From assembly GCA_963828855.1 (NCBI GenBank), contig CAWHGB010000002.1:620001-684000 (forward strand): a stretch of DNA of 64,000 nucleotides, in the 5' to 3' direction. The stretch comes from CAVVEQ01 sp963828855. GTDB lineage: Bacteria; Chloroflexota; Anaerolineae; Anaerolineales; Anaerolineaceae. Shown piece by piece: positions 10,518-20,423 of the stretch. The notes beneath the pieces were generated by a model that saw nothing but the letters and a program-made list of their open reading frames with translations, did not search any database and had not been told where the DNA came from. Numbering within the stretch: the first letter of the stretch is position 1; every line of letters begins with the position of its first letter. The translations under genes were made by a program, and so were the position numbers.

Positions 10518-11473
10518 TTACGGCACGATCCAGGTTCCGGTTTCACCTTTCAGCGCCCGGCCGATATTCTCAGGGTTGGTGATCAACCCCTGTTTTCCAC
10601 CGGCCTCCAGGAACCAGATGATCGCCTGGATTTTGGGAGCCATGGAACCCTTGGCAAAGTGAGTACCCTCTGCCAGGTATTGCTTGGCTTCTGCCATCGT
10701 CATTTTATCCAGCCATTTCTCATCCGGTTTGCCATAATTCAGGGCAACCTTTTCAACCGCCGTGGAGATGAGGAGCAGGTCGGCATTGATCTCGCGGGCA
10801 AGCAGGCTGCTGGCAAAATCTTTGTCGATCACTGCCGCGGTGCCAACCAGCTCGCCTTTTTCATCTTCTACCACCGGGATACCACCACCACCGACAGTGA
10901 CGACCACTGACGCCAGCATCGATCAGCGTTTTTACGGATTCAAGTTCAACAACTTCCTCAGGTAGCGGGGAAGCCACCACGCGCCGCCATCCGCGCCCGG
11001 CATCTTCCACCACGCTCCAGCCCAAGTCCTTTTGGCGTTGCTTGGCATCGGCTTCTTCCATGAAACCACCGATCGGTTTGGTGGGATTCTGGAAGGCCTT
11101 ATCATTCTTGTTCACCAATCACCTGGGTGACCACTGTGCAGACCGGTTTCTTGATCCCGCGCCGTTTGAATTCGTTCTGCAGGTTCTGCTGCAAGGCATA
11201 ACCGATCGCACCCTGGGAATCCGCACCGCAGACATCCAGCGGAACCTCGTGCATGCCTTCCACCTTGTGGGCGATTTCCGAGCGGCGCAGGATGAAACCA
11301 ACCTGCGGACCATTGCCGTGGCCGATGGCCACATCCCAGCCGGCTTCGATCATATCGGCGATGTGATAAGTCGATTCCTTGGCTGCCAGGTACTGGTCTT
11401 CCACCGTCTGGTGTTTGCTATCCTTGATCAGCGAATTACCGCCAATTGCTACAACTGCAACTTTCTTAGTCAT
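10518..11473 (-). CDS. arcC: Carbamate kinase (two frameshifts)
   Basis: Transfers the phosphate of carbamoyl phosphate to ADP, giving ATP, CO2 and ammonia; the energy-yielding last step of several fermentations. N-terminal VVAIGGNSL, then GHGNGPQVG near residue 55, NPTKPIG in the middle and VTVGGGGIPVV with the IDKD nucleotide region later are all hallmarks. The gene is in three frames: the first break is near 11108 (after VVTQV), the second near 10915 (after LIDAGV). One extra base at each accounts for both, and the repaired length of about 317 residues is the usual one. Start ATG 11473 is preceded by AAAGGAGA. It lies 23 bp after the YgeW-like gene; E. coli keeps a carbamate kinase (YqeA) in its purine cluster too. 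Confidence 0.9.
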
Positions 11474-11496
11474 TCTGTTATTTCTCCTTTGTATGT

Positions 11497-12477
11497 TTAT
11501 CCCATGGTTAAAGCCATCACCGCTTTTTGTGCGTGCAGGCGGTTTTCGGCTTCATCATACACAACAGATTGCGGTCCGTCCATCACACCATCGGTCACTT
11601 CGATATTCCGGTCGGCCGGCAGCGGATGCATGTAGATGGCATCCTTCTTGGCCAGCTTCATCCGGCGTTCATCGGTGATCCAGCTTGAATATTTCTTGAT
11701 GATCTCGGCACCTTCTTTTTCATCCGGGGTGTGCACCATGGCTCCCCAGGATTTGGCGTAGATGATATCCGCATCTTTGAAGGCTTTGTCCATATCATCC
11801 ACAACTTCAAAACCGACCCCGGCTTTCTTCGCTTCTGCTTCTGCCTGTTCCATGATCTCGGGCATCAGTTTGAACTCGGGCGGGTGCGCCAGAACAACAT
11901 CCATCCCAAAGCGCGGCATCTGCAGGATCAGGCTCTGCGGAACCGACATGGGTTTCTGGTAGGAAGCGGCATATGCCCAGGAAACGACCATTTTCTTCTT
12001 GCGCAGGTCGCGGCCTTTCTTTTCCATGATCGTCATCAGGTCTGCCAGGCATTGGAAGGGATGGTAGATATCGCATTGCATGTTCAGCACGGGAACGCGG
12101 GAATGTTTGGCCACCTCGTTGAGATAACCATTGCCCTCGCCCCAGGTGACATGCCGGATGGCGATGCCGTCGAAATAGCGACCGAAGATCTCACCGATCT
12201 CCTTGGGGGTATCGCCATGCGAGATCTGGGTGGTCTTGGATTCGATGAAAGCTCCATGCCCGCCCAGCTGAGCCATACCGGCTTCAAAGGAACCGCGGGT
12301 GCGGGTGCTGCTGAAGAAGAACAGCATCGCCAGCACTTTATCGCGCAGGTAGGCATGCGGTTCATTCAGAGCTCGTTTGCGTTTGAGATCAAAGGCCACA
12401 TCCAGAACGGTTTCGACTTCTTCCTTGCTGAAATCGAGATCACCGATCAGGTCGCGTCCGTGTAAATAGGTTTGCAT
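11497..12477 (-). CDS. ygeW: YgeW-like carbamoyltransferase
   Basis: Carbamoyltransferase of the ornithine/aspartate carbamoyltransferase superfamily, intact, 326 residues from ATG 12477 (AAGGAGG six bases upstream; the longer start at 12495 is less likely). The carbamoyl-phosphate loop SSTRTRGSF is near residue 56 and the second-substrate region near MHPLPADRN. The overall pattern, including KMVVSWAYA, AKSWGA and a DIYHPFQC motif in place of the ornithine-enzyme HPTQ loop, matches YgeW of the E. coli purine/urate cluster rather than ArgF. In that pathway the enzyme is thought to remove a carbamoyl group from a ureido product of urate, forming carbamoyl phosphate for carbamate kinase, which is the next gene here. 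The exact substrate cannot be read from the sequence. Confidence 0.82.
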   Translation of the reverse strand: MQTYLHGRDLIGDLDFSKEEVETVLDVAFDLKRKRALNEPHAYLRDKVLAMLFFFSSTRTRGSFEAGMAQLGGHGAFIESKTTQISHGDTPKEIGEIFGRYFDGIAIRHVTWGEGNGYLNEVAKHSRVPVLNMQCDIYHPFQCLADLMTIMEKKGRDLRKKKMVVSWAYAASYQKPMSVPQSLILQMPRFGMDVVLAHPPEFKLMPEIMEQAEAEAKKAGVGFEVVDDMDKAFKDADIIYAKSWGAMVHTPDEKEGAEIIKKYSSWITDERRMKLAKKDAIYMHPLPADRNIEVTDGVMDGPQSVVYDEAENRLHAQKAVMALTMG

Positions 12478-12532
12478 ATTTCCTCCTTGATTCAACTTGC
12501 ATCCGGGAACGATCCTGGATGCAAGATCAAGA

Positions 12533-13483
12533 TTATTCCATCGCTCCCAGGACGAGCGCCAGCAGCGCCATGCGCATCACGACACCGTTGAAGGCTTCCT
12601 GCCAGTAGCGCGACCAGCGGGTGATATCCACATCGGGCGGGATCTCATCCATGCGCGGCAGGGAATGCAGCAGGATGGCATCGATTTCGCCTTGGTTGAA
12701 AGCAGCTCGCGGGTGATCTTGTAATTTGCGGGGGTCATGTCCGTGATCGCCGGCTTCCTGGCGGGATTTGGTGTAATCCGGCTGCACGACCGGTTCAACC
12801 AGGATGACATCTGCATCCGCAATCGCCTGTTCCACATGCTCGGCTTCTTTGAAATCCACGCTGTAGGATTTCAGCTCAGCTTTGAATTCATCGGTCAGGC
12901 TCATCTCGGGGGGAGCCACAAAGGTGATCGGGCAATCAAACTGGGAAAGGGCATAACCCAGGGAGTGCATGGTGCGCATGCGCATATCACCAACAGCCAG
13001 CCAGTTCAGCCCATCGATGGTGCCTTTTTCGGTCAGGACGGTGTAGAGATCGGTGAGGATCTGGGTGGGGTGTTCGCCCCAGCCGTCGCCGCCGTTGATG
13101 ATCGGCACGGAAGCCCATTTGGCAGCTTCGTGCGGGGCACCCTGCTGGAAGTGGCGCATCACGATCACATCGCCGTAGAACTCAAGCATCTTGACGGTAT
13201 CCTTGATGCTTTCCTGGTACCAGTCACCGGCGCGGGTCATCTTGGCATCCGAAAAACCGGTCACATGACCACCCAGGCGGTGCATGGCAGCTTCATGCGC
13301 CAGCCGGGTGCGGGTGGATGGCTGGTAGAAGGCGGTCACCATGGTCTTCTCGGCGAGCAGATCACTGTTGCGGCGGGATTTGGCGATCGGCTCCATCTCA
13401 TCCGCAACTTCGAACACATGGAAGAACTCCTGGCGTTCGAATTCTTTTAGAGACAAAATATCACGACCTGAAAAACTACGCAT
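12533..13483 (-). CDS. Aspartate-carbamoyltransferase-like enzyme (locally misframed 12665-12750)
   Basis: Second carbamoyltransferase of the locus, PyrB-like, about 316 residues. Start ATG 13483 has AAAAGGAG upstream. Carbamoyl-phosphate loop QPSTRTRL is near residue 53, and GEHPTQILTDLY near residue 135 is the ATCase-type loop. Between about 12690 and 12750 roughly 18 residues read as nonsense; the neighbouring frame there gives a family-like segment (ITDMTPANYKI), so one inserted base and one lost base about 60 bp apart leave the frame open but garbled. The C-terminus LLHSLPRMDE is normal. No regulatory PyrI subunit is nearby. It may be the biosynthetic enzyme, but its place next to ygeW and arcC suggests catabolic carbamoyl transfer. 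Confidence 0.8.
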   Translation of the reverse strand: MRSFSGRDILSLKEFERQEFFHVFEVADEMEPIAKSRRNSDLLAEKTMVTAFYQPSTRTRLAHEAAMHRLGGHVTGFSDAKMTRAGDWYQESIKDTVKMLEFYGDVIVMRHFQQGAPHEAAKWASVPIINGGDGWGEHPTQILTDLYTVLTEKGTIDGLNWLAVGDMRMRTMHSLGYALSQFDCPITFVAPPEMSLTDEFKAELKSYSVDFKEAEHVEQAIADADVILVEPVVQPDYTKSRQEAGDHGHDPRKLQDHPRAAFNQGEIDAILLHSLPRMDEIPPDVDITRWSRYWQEAFNGVVMRMALLALVLGAME

Positions 13484-13543
13484 TTCATAACTCCTTTTAG
13501 ATTTGATTAATTTGGATTTTGAGACTTGCTCTTGAATCATCTG

Positions 13544-14295
13544 TTATTTCACTCCCTTCACCCGCCGCACCACGTGAAAGCGGAAATAACCCGGCAGGAA
13601 ATAACTGCTGGAATGATCCACCAGTTCCCCACCGGCAGTGATACAACTTGGCTGTAAATTTCAAGAAGACATCACCGCGCTGGATCTGCAACGCGCGGGC
13701 AATTTCGGAAGGTGCAGCCACTGCCTGGATCTCGGTTTTGGAATGATCCAGTTGCGGGGTTCCGCGTTTCAGCAGCCAATCGAGGACGGAACCGGTGAAA
13801 CCTTCCTTCAATCCGTTATCCGGCAGGATTTCCACCGGAAGCAGATCGATCAAGAACGCCACCGGTCGTTCCTCTGCGTTGATGACCCTGGTTAGCCGCA
13901 CCAGTGGCGTTCCGGCTGACCTGTTGAACATATTGCGCCTGTTCAGCATCCGCCTCCAGGTGCTCAATATTGAGCATTCCCATGGATACCTGCAACCCCA
14001 TCCGCGCAGCAATGCTTTCAATGCTTTCCAGAACCTCAACACCGGTATCAATGATCTGCTGGTGCCGGACCACAAAAGTGCCCACCCCCTGGCGTCGGCG
14101 GATCAATCCCTGTTCTTCAAAAGCGCGCATCGCTTCCCGCAGGGTCGCCCGGGAAACGCCCAGCTGCTTTGGCCAGTTCCGGTTCGGAGGGCAGCTTGCC
14201 ACCTGGCTGGACCTTCCCAATCACGGTGGCAAGTTCGCCCTGTAGGCGTTTGAAAGGTTGTTCTTTTTTGTTTCTTGATTTTTCTGAATAGGCAT
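13544..14295 (-). CDS. GntR-family regulator with UTRA domain (several frameshifts)
   Basis: Transcription factor of the GntR/HutC group, probably controlling the purine locus in response to a small ligand. Pieces in different frames line up: start ATG 14295, a winged-helix domain with GKLPSEPELAKQLGVSRAT once repaired, EEQGLIRRRQGVGTFV closing the DNA-binding domain, then the UTRA ligand-binding domain (PLVRLTRV, ERPVAFLIDLLP, QIQRGDVFLKF) and a terminal YFRFHVVRR ending at a TAA at 13544. Breaks are near 14265 (A6 run, one base lost), 14170, 13930 and 13645 (each one base gained). Repaired length is about 250 residues, standard for the family. It lies 16 bp after adenine deaminase and 60 bp before the ATCase-like gene. 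Confidence 0.8.
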
Positions 14296-14311
14296 GATTC
14301 CATCTAATTCC

Positions 14312-16113
14312 TTATTCAACAGCGGGAGTAAATGAAAACCGGGTGACATCCACCAGTCCCAGGTCTGAAATCCGCAGCTCGGGGATAACCACCAGTGCGA
14401 GCAGGCTGAGCTGCATGTTGGGGCTTTCCAGGTTGCAGCCGCAGGCTTGAAATCCTTCCAAGACTCCGGCAGCTTTTTGGGCCACATCTCTCGCAGGTTC
14501 GTTGGACATCAACCCGGCAATGGGCAGCTCCACCTTGCCGATGACCTTTCCATCCTGGATGACCACCTGCCCGCCACCGCATTCCGCCAGCGTATTGGCA
14601 GCCAAAGCCATCTCAGCATCGTCTGTTCCAACAACGATCATGTGGTGGCTATCGTGCGCTACGGTGGTGGCCACCGCGCATTTACCCTTGAAGCCAAACC
14701 CCTGCACCAGCGCGGTCTGCACCCGGCCGGTGGATTTGTGGCGTTCAACCAGGGCAATCTTGGCAAGGTCCCGGTCGGGATCAGCCTTGATCTCATTCAC
14801 CTGAAGCAGTCACCTCAATTTTCAGGTGGCGGGTGGGTGCCTGGTTTTCGATCACACCAATCACATTCGCCGTCAGATGATCCGATCTGCACCTTCGGGA
14901 AGCGCCAGTCTGAAATCCTGCGCTTTGAGCGGCCTTGGGAGATGCACCGAACCGCAAGCCCAGGATCGGGATATTCGAAAGCAGGCATTTCGATCGAGAT
15001 CTTCCCATTTTCCGCGATCAATTCGCCGCGGCAGAAGACCATTCCGGCGTGAAAATCATTCAGATCCTTCACCAGCAGGATATCCGCATATCGCCCGGGG
15101 GCGATCATGCCCATGTTTCGGCTGACCCCGAAATATTCGGCGGTATTGATGGTCGCCATCTGGAGTGCAGTGATGGGCGGGATGCCCACGGAAATGGCAT
15201 GCCGGATGACCCGGTCCATGTGACCTTCATCCACCAGCGTTTGCGAGTGGGAATCATCCGTGCAGAGCAAAAACCGGCTCGAATTCAATTTCAATTCGGT
15301 CACCGCCTCGGCTTGTGCTTGCACATCCTTCCAGCCCGATCCGATAACGCAACATTACCCGCATCCCCTGCCGGGCGCGTTCGATTGCATCCTCCAGTCG
15401 GGTGCCTTCATGATCGTCCTGCGGTCCACCGGCGACATAGCCATGAAAGGGCAAACCCAGGTCGGTGGAGGCATAGTGACCGCCGATGATCTTATCCGCC
15501 TGGCGGGTGATGGCCATTTCAGCATGCATCTTATCGTCGCCGTTGAAAACACCCGGGAAGTTCATCACCTCACCCAGCCCGATGATCCCCGGCCAGGTCA
15601 TCGCCTCCGCCACTTCGGTCGGACCCAGAGTCTCCCCCGGGGTTTCCAAGCCCGGGCGCGGAAGGCACGCAGGAAGGCATCTGCACAAAAACCTGGATGG
15701 GCTGGTTCTGGGCTTCATCCACCATCAGACGCACACCGCGCAACCCGAAGACATTGGCGATCTCGTGCGGGTCGATGAACATGCCGGTGGTGCCGTGCGG
15801 GATCACCGCGCGGACGAATTCGGTCACAGTCAGCATCCCCGATTCCACATGCATGTGCGCGTCCAGCAGCCCGGGAACCAGGTATTGACCATTAGCTTCG
15901 ATCACCCGTGTGTTTTTCCCGATGGTGTGGCTGGCATCCGGGCCGACATAGGCGATGCGGTGCCCGAGGATGGCGATATCCGTGTGCGGAAGGATCTCAC
16001 CGGTTTGCACACACACCCATTGCCCGTCGCGGATGACGATATCCGCCGGGGTACCGCCCCATGGCGCAAGCCACCAGGGCGCGGGTATCCTTGTAGCCAA
16101 ATCCATAGCTCAT
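14312..16113 (-). CDS. ade: Adenine deaminase (several frameshifts)
   Basis: Amidohydrolase converting adenine to hypoxanthine and ammonia, feeding xanthine dehydrogenase. The start ATG 16113 has GGAGG seven bases upstream; dropping one C in the CCCC run near 16059 joins it to ADIVIRDGQ. Metal ligands are visible in DAHMHVES, and later blocks include MTWPGIIGLGEVMN, CTDDSHSQTLVDEGHM and NMGMIAPGRYADI. The C-terminal adenine-deaminase domain (VATTVAHDSHHMIVVG, then AECGGGQVV) ends at 14312. Breaks lie near 16059, 15650, 15345, 14955, 14900 and 14800. The repaired length of about 600 residues is typical. It is 3 bp after the 8-oxoguanine deaminase stop, so the two deaminases are one unit. Confidence 0.87.
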
Positions 16114-16116
16114 GGT

Positions 16117-17504
16117 TTAGCCCTCCAGCAGCCGTTCGGGCAGCCGCGTTGTGCCGCTCAATATGGGTTGGTAGATCAAGGGTGGTCAATTGACCCTCGC
16201 GGACGATGCACTTCCCCGCAACGATGTTGTAATCAACATTCACCGGGGAACAGAACAGAACCGCTGCTACCGGATCGTGGAGCGCACCGCTGAATTCCAG
16301 CCGGTTGAGGTTGATCGCAATGAGGTCGGCACACTTGCCTGTCTTCCAGGCTGCCGATATCCTTTCGACCCAGAACCGCTGCTCCACCACGGGTGGCCAA
16401 TTCAAGCGCCTCCCGGGCGGTGAGAATGGGAGGTGCGTCATCGCTGCTGAGGGATGCGCCTTCGATCCCGGCTCGCAACCTGGCCAGCAGCATGGCCTGG
16501 CGGGCTTCCGCCAGCATGTGCGAGCCGTCGTTGCTCGCCGATCCATCCACACCCAGACCCAATTTCACTCCGGCTTGCATGTACTCACGCACCGGCGCGA
16601 TCCCGGAAGCCAGGCGCATGTTGGAGGATGGGCAATGTGCCACCCCGCAGCCGGTTTCCTTATAGACCTTGATCTCATCCCGGCCGACGTGTACTGAGTG
16701 GGCAAACCAGACATCCTGACCAACCCAATCCAGGCTCTGCATATAGGCCACCGGTTTGTGTCCGAACTGCTGCAGGCAGAAAGCATCTTCATCCTGAGTT
16801 TCCGCCAGGTGAGTGTGCAGGTGAAGGCCGTGCTCGCGCGCCAGGATGGCGCTTTGACGCATCAATTCACCGGTTACGCTGAAGGGCGAGCAGGGAGCCA
16901 GCACGATCTGCACCATTGCTCCGGGGTTTGGGTCATGGTAACGCTCGATCAGGCGCTGGCTGTCTTTGAGGATGGCGTCTTCGCTATCAACAACGCTATC
17001 AGGCGGTAATCCGCCCTTGCTCTCCCCCAGGCTCATCGATCCGCGGGAGGCCTGGATGCGCACACCCATCTCTTGTGCAGCGGCGATCTCGTCATCCAGG
17101 GATGAACCGTTGGGAAACAGGTACAGGTGATCGGATGCCGTGGTGCACCCGGAGAGTGCCAGTTCTGCCAGAGCTGTTTTGGTGGAGAGAAATATATCCT
17201 CAGGTTTCATCCGCGCCCAGATCGGGTATAGCGTTTTCAACCACTTGAATAGATTGGCATTCTGGGCTGCGGGAACAGCGCGGGTGAGGGTTTGATAAAA
17301 ATGATGGTGGCAGTTGACCAATCCCGGCAGTACAAGATGCCCGCTCAGGTCAAGGACTTCATCTGCAGTCTCGGGCAGCTCCCCGGTGACCCCCACCTGT
17401 TCGATGAATCCATCCCTGGCAAAAATACCACCGCGGGGTATCTCCCGGCGGTGATCATCCATGGTCACAAGAATTGTGGCGTTTTTTATCAGAAGCGTGG
17501 ACAT
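16117..17504 (-). CDS. 8-oxoguanine deaminase / SsnA-like amidohydrolase (frameshifted near 16345)
   Basis: Cytoplasmic metal-dependent amidohydrolase of the TrzN/SsnA group. N-terminal LLIKNATILVTMD, the zinc motif VNCHHHFYQTLTRAVPAAQ, SRGSMSLGESKGG, LHTHLAE and VDGSASNDGS follow the pattern of bacterial 8-oxoguanine deaminase very closely. That enzyme makes urate from 8-oxoguanine; guanine-to-xanthine deamination by a related activity is possible. The frame leaves the pattern near 16345 and continues in the +1 frame (ADLIAINLNRLEFSGALHDP), then shifts again close to the end, where one base less gives RRLLEG and a TAA at 16117. Start ATG 17504 is preferred over an upstream TTG. Repaired length is about 460 residues. 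Confidence 0.85.
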
Positions 17505-17608
17505 TGGAATCCTATCCAAAGAAAAACTCGAACGGATTTCTCTGTTCGAGTGTAACGAATTCCAACGAAAAAGTCAATTGTCAGACAACACCAAATTATT
17601 ACGCGTCT

Positions 17609-18487
17609 TCATGCGTCGGCCAGTTTTGCAGCCTTCAAGGTGCTTCGCAGGAGCATGGCAATCGTCATCGGTCCCACCCCTCCGGGAACGGGTGTGATCG
17701 CGGAAGCAACTTCCTTTACTTCATCGTAGGCCACATCCCCCACCAGCCGGTACCCTCGTGGGCGCGAGGCATCCTCCACGCGGTTAATCCCCACATCGAT
17801 CACCACCGCTCCGGGTTTGACCCAATCCCCGCGCACCATTTCCGTCCTGCCCACCGCTGCCACCAGGATATCCGCCGATCGGGTGATCTCTTGCAGATTC
17901 TTGGATTTCGAATGACACAGGGTAATGGTCGCATTCGCCCGCACCAAAAGCAGAGCCACCGGCATGCCCACAATATTCGATCTCCCCAGCACAACAGCGT
18001 TCATCCCCCCCAGGTTGGGAGCGTACTTTTGCAACAGGTACATCACCCCGGAGGGTGTGGCAGGTACAAAGAGCGGATCGCGTCCCTTCTGCGCCAGCCG
18101 TCCGATATTGACCGGATGGAAGCCATCCACATCTTTTTCCAACCGCACGGTGCTAAGTACTTTTTCCTCGTCCAAGCCGGAAGGCAGCGGCAATTGCACC
18201 AGGATCCCATGCACAGCCGGGTCATCGTTCAATTTCTTAACCAGATCGACCACTTCACCAAGTTTGGCTGTTTCTGGCAGTTCATGCCCAAAGGACACAA
18301 TCCCTGCCTCCTGGCAGGCTTTGTGTTTCGAGCGGACGTATACATGCGATGCGGGGTTTTCGCCGACCAGAACAGTTGCCAGACCCGGAATTGGTTTCCC
18401 TGCCTGGATACGCTCTTTCACTTCGGCTGCCACTTCTCCGCGGATCTGCTCCGAGATCGCAGCTCCATCAATCACAGTTGCTGTCAT
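17609..18487 (-). CDS. folD: Bifunctional methylenetetrahydrofolate dehydrogenase/cyclohydrolase
   Basis: Interconverts 5,10-methylene-, methenyl- and 10-formyl-tetrahydrofolate in the cytosol. Intact, 292 residues. The catalytic YVRSK motif is near residue 50, the folate region QLPLPSGLDEEKV near 100, and the nucleotide loop VVLGRSNIVGMPVALLL near 165, with PGGVGPMTIAMLL near the C-terminus. It is 104 bp upstream of the deaminase genes on the same strand. Besides its housekeeping role it could process one-carbon units released from purine breakdown, although no formimino-transferase or cyclodeaminase is in the window. Confidence 0.95.
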   Translation of the reverse strand: MTATVIDGAAISEQIRGEVAAEVKERIQAGKPIPGLATVLVGENPASHVYVRSKHKACQEAGIVSFGHELPETAKLGEVVDLVKKLNDDPAVHGILVQLPLPSGLDEEKVLSTVRLEKDVDGFHPVNIGRLAQKGRDPLFVPATPSGVMYLLQKYAPNLGGMNAVVLGRSNIVGMPVALLLVRANATITLCHSKSKNLQEITRSADILVAAVGRTEMVRGDWVKPGAVVIDVGINRVEDASRPRGYRLVGDVAYDEVKEVASAITPVPGGVGPMTIAMLLRSTLKAAKLADA

Positions 18488-18587
18488 GAGTCACCTCCAG
18501 AATTTCAAGGTTGATTATAAACCTCACGCTTCACTGGAATTCGCCATTTGTACCTTTAAGCTATAATTTTGAGAAAGGAAACTACTC

Positions 18588-19931
18588 ATGAGCAATATTT
18601 GCGTCATCGGAACAGGATATGTCGGTTTGGTCACGGGGGTTTGTTTTGCCGATCTCGGCAATCATGTGATCTGCCTGGATGTGGATCAAAAACGGATCGA
18701 TGGTCTCAAGAATAACATCATGCCCATCTATGAGCCCGGGTTGGAGCAGCTCACCATCCAAAATGTTAAAGCCGGGACGGCTCAGCTTCACCACCGATTA
18801 CCGCGAAGCCCTGGCAGGCATGGAATTCGCTTTCATTGCTGTTGGTACGCCCTCGGGTGTGGAAGGTGAAGCCGACCTGCAATATATCCGTGCCGCGGCG
18901 GAATCCATCGCGGAAAATATCGATACCCCTGTGATCGTGGTCAATAAATCCACTGTTCCGGTGGGCACCGGCGACTGGGTGGCGGATGTGATCCGCAAAA
19001 AGCGCGCCGGGAAACCCCTGGATTTCAAGGTGGTTTCCAACCCGGAATTCCTGCGCGAGGGATCCGCTATCAACGATTTTATGAGCCCGGACCGTGTTGT
19101 GCTGGGTTCCATGGATAGGGAAGCAGCCCAACAAGTTGCCCGCTTGTATTCATCACTTGCGCTGCCCCATCCTCATCACCGATCTGCGCACCGCGGAGAT
19201 GATCAAGTACGCCTCGAATGCCTTCCTGGCCACCCGCATTTCATTCATCAATGAGATCGCGAACATGTGCGAGGAAATGGGCGCGGATGTGCGCGAGGTT
19301 GCCCAGGGCATGGGCATGGATAAACGCATCGGGCACGCCTTCCTGGATGCCGGGTCTGGGTTGGGGCGGTAGCTGTTTCCCCAAGGATGTGAAAGCCCTG
19401 GAACATATGGCTGTGCTGAATGGCACCCATCCGCAGCTCCTCCAGGCAGTGATGGAGATCAACCGCAACCAGCGCCGCCGGGCGGTGCTGAAATTGCGCA
19501 AGGCACTGGGCGGTTTGAACGAAAAAGTGATCGGGGTGCTCGGGCTTTCCTTCAAGCCCAACACCGATGATGTCCGCGATGCCCCCGCCCTGGAGGTGAT
19601 CCGCCTGCTGGAAAACGAAGGCGCGATCGTAAAAGTCTATGATCCCCAGGCAATGGAAGTAGCCGCGCCCTACATCAAGAAAGCAGTTTTTTGCGATGAT
19701 CCTTACTGCGCGGTGACCGACGTGGATGCGCTTGTGCTGGCGACCGAGTGGAACGAGTTCAAGCAGCTTGATTTCTCCCGCATTCGCTCGCTTATGCGCA
19801 ACCCGGTGATCCTGGATGGACGCAATCTATGGGATGGCGATGCCCTGCGGGCAATGGGGTTCACGTATTTTGGGAGTCGGGCGAGGGGTGACAGCAACCA
19901 ACCGGGAATGATCACCGTTTTATTCGCCTAA
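18588..19931 (+). CDS. ugd: UDP-glucose 6-dehydrogenase (three frameshifts)
   Basis: Oxidises UDP-glucose to UDP-glucuronate with two NAD+, for surface polysaccharides. N-terminal Rossmann motif GTGYVGLVTG, then MPIYEPGLEQL, VNKSTVPVGTG, VSNPEFLREGSA and the catalytic cysteine in GWGGSCFPKD; the C-terminal UDP-binding domain has LGLSFKPNTDD. Breaks lie near 18778 (GGG run), 19158 and 19360, each repaired by removing one base; total about 445 residues, normal for the family. Start ATG 18588 has GAAAGGA upstream, and TATAAT at about 18563 is a likely -10 box. It is divergent from folD and followed by a terminator. Confidence 0.92.
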
Positions 19932-19941
19932 TCGCAAAACA

Positions 19942-19973
19942 AAATCGGGAACCGCTCGGCTCCCGATTTTTAT
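19942..19973. terminator. Bidirectional intrinsic terminator
   Basis: A 9-bp stem (arms 19942-19950 and 19961-19969) with Ts after it on the plus strand and As before it, lying between the ends of ugd (plus) and mce (minus). It can serve both genes. Confidence 0.8.
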
Positions 19974-19986
19974 TGTCAGGGAAGAT

Positions 19987-20395
19987 CTATTTTGTCAATT
20001 CGTAGAGCTCCACCAAAACACCCCCGGTGGATTTTGGATGCACGAATGCCATTTTCCGACCCGGCAGCACGATCGGCTCTTCATTGATTAGTTTGATGCC
20101 CTTTTCCTTCAAGCTGGCCAGCATGCCCACCACATCATCGGTCTCAAAACACAGGTGATGCATCCCTCCGCCGCGCTCGGCCAGGAACTTGGCCGCACCG
20201 GTATCATCAGCTGTCGGTTTTACCAGTTCCACCTCGCTATCCCCCAGCGGCAGGAAATGCGACCTGGGCTTTCTGGCTGGGGACATCCTCGATGTGGCTC
20301 ATCTCGATCCCCAGCGCATCCCGCCAGAATTTCAGCGATTCATCGATATCTGCAACAACGATCGCTACATGGTTGATCTTTTTCAATGTTGGCAT
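19987..20395 (-). CDS. mce: Methylmalonyl-CoA epimerase (frameshifted near 20266)
   Basis: Converts (S)- to (R)-methylmalonyl-CoA, linking propionyl-CoA carboxylation with the mutase encoded just upstream. Vicinal-oxygen-chelate fold: N-terminal INHVAIVVADIDESLKFW from ATG 20395 (AGGAGGAAAT upstream), GGMHHLCFE with the metal ligand His in the middle, and HPKSTGGVLVELYE at the end. The N-terminal frame leaves the pattern near 20266; deleting one C restores FLPLGDSEVELV. About 136 residues, typical. It starts 29 bp after the mutase stop on the same strand. Confidence 0.9.
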
Positions 20396-20423
20396 TTTAT
20401 TTCCTCCTGGTTAATATTAATTT

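Noticed and set aside
11497..12477. Anabolic ornithine carbamoyltransferase (ArgF)
   Set aside because: The sequence pattern and the neighbours (carbamate kinase, purine enzymes) match YgeW better, and no arginine biosynthesis genes are nearby.
11731..13450. Long plus-strand open frames (244 and 237 residues)
   Set aside because: Both are antisense to the two carbamoyltransferase genes; they reflect codon bias of the real genes.
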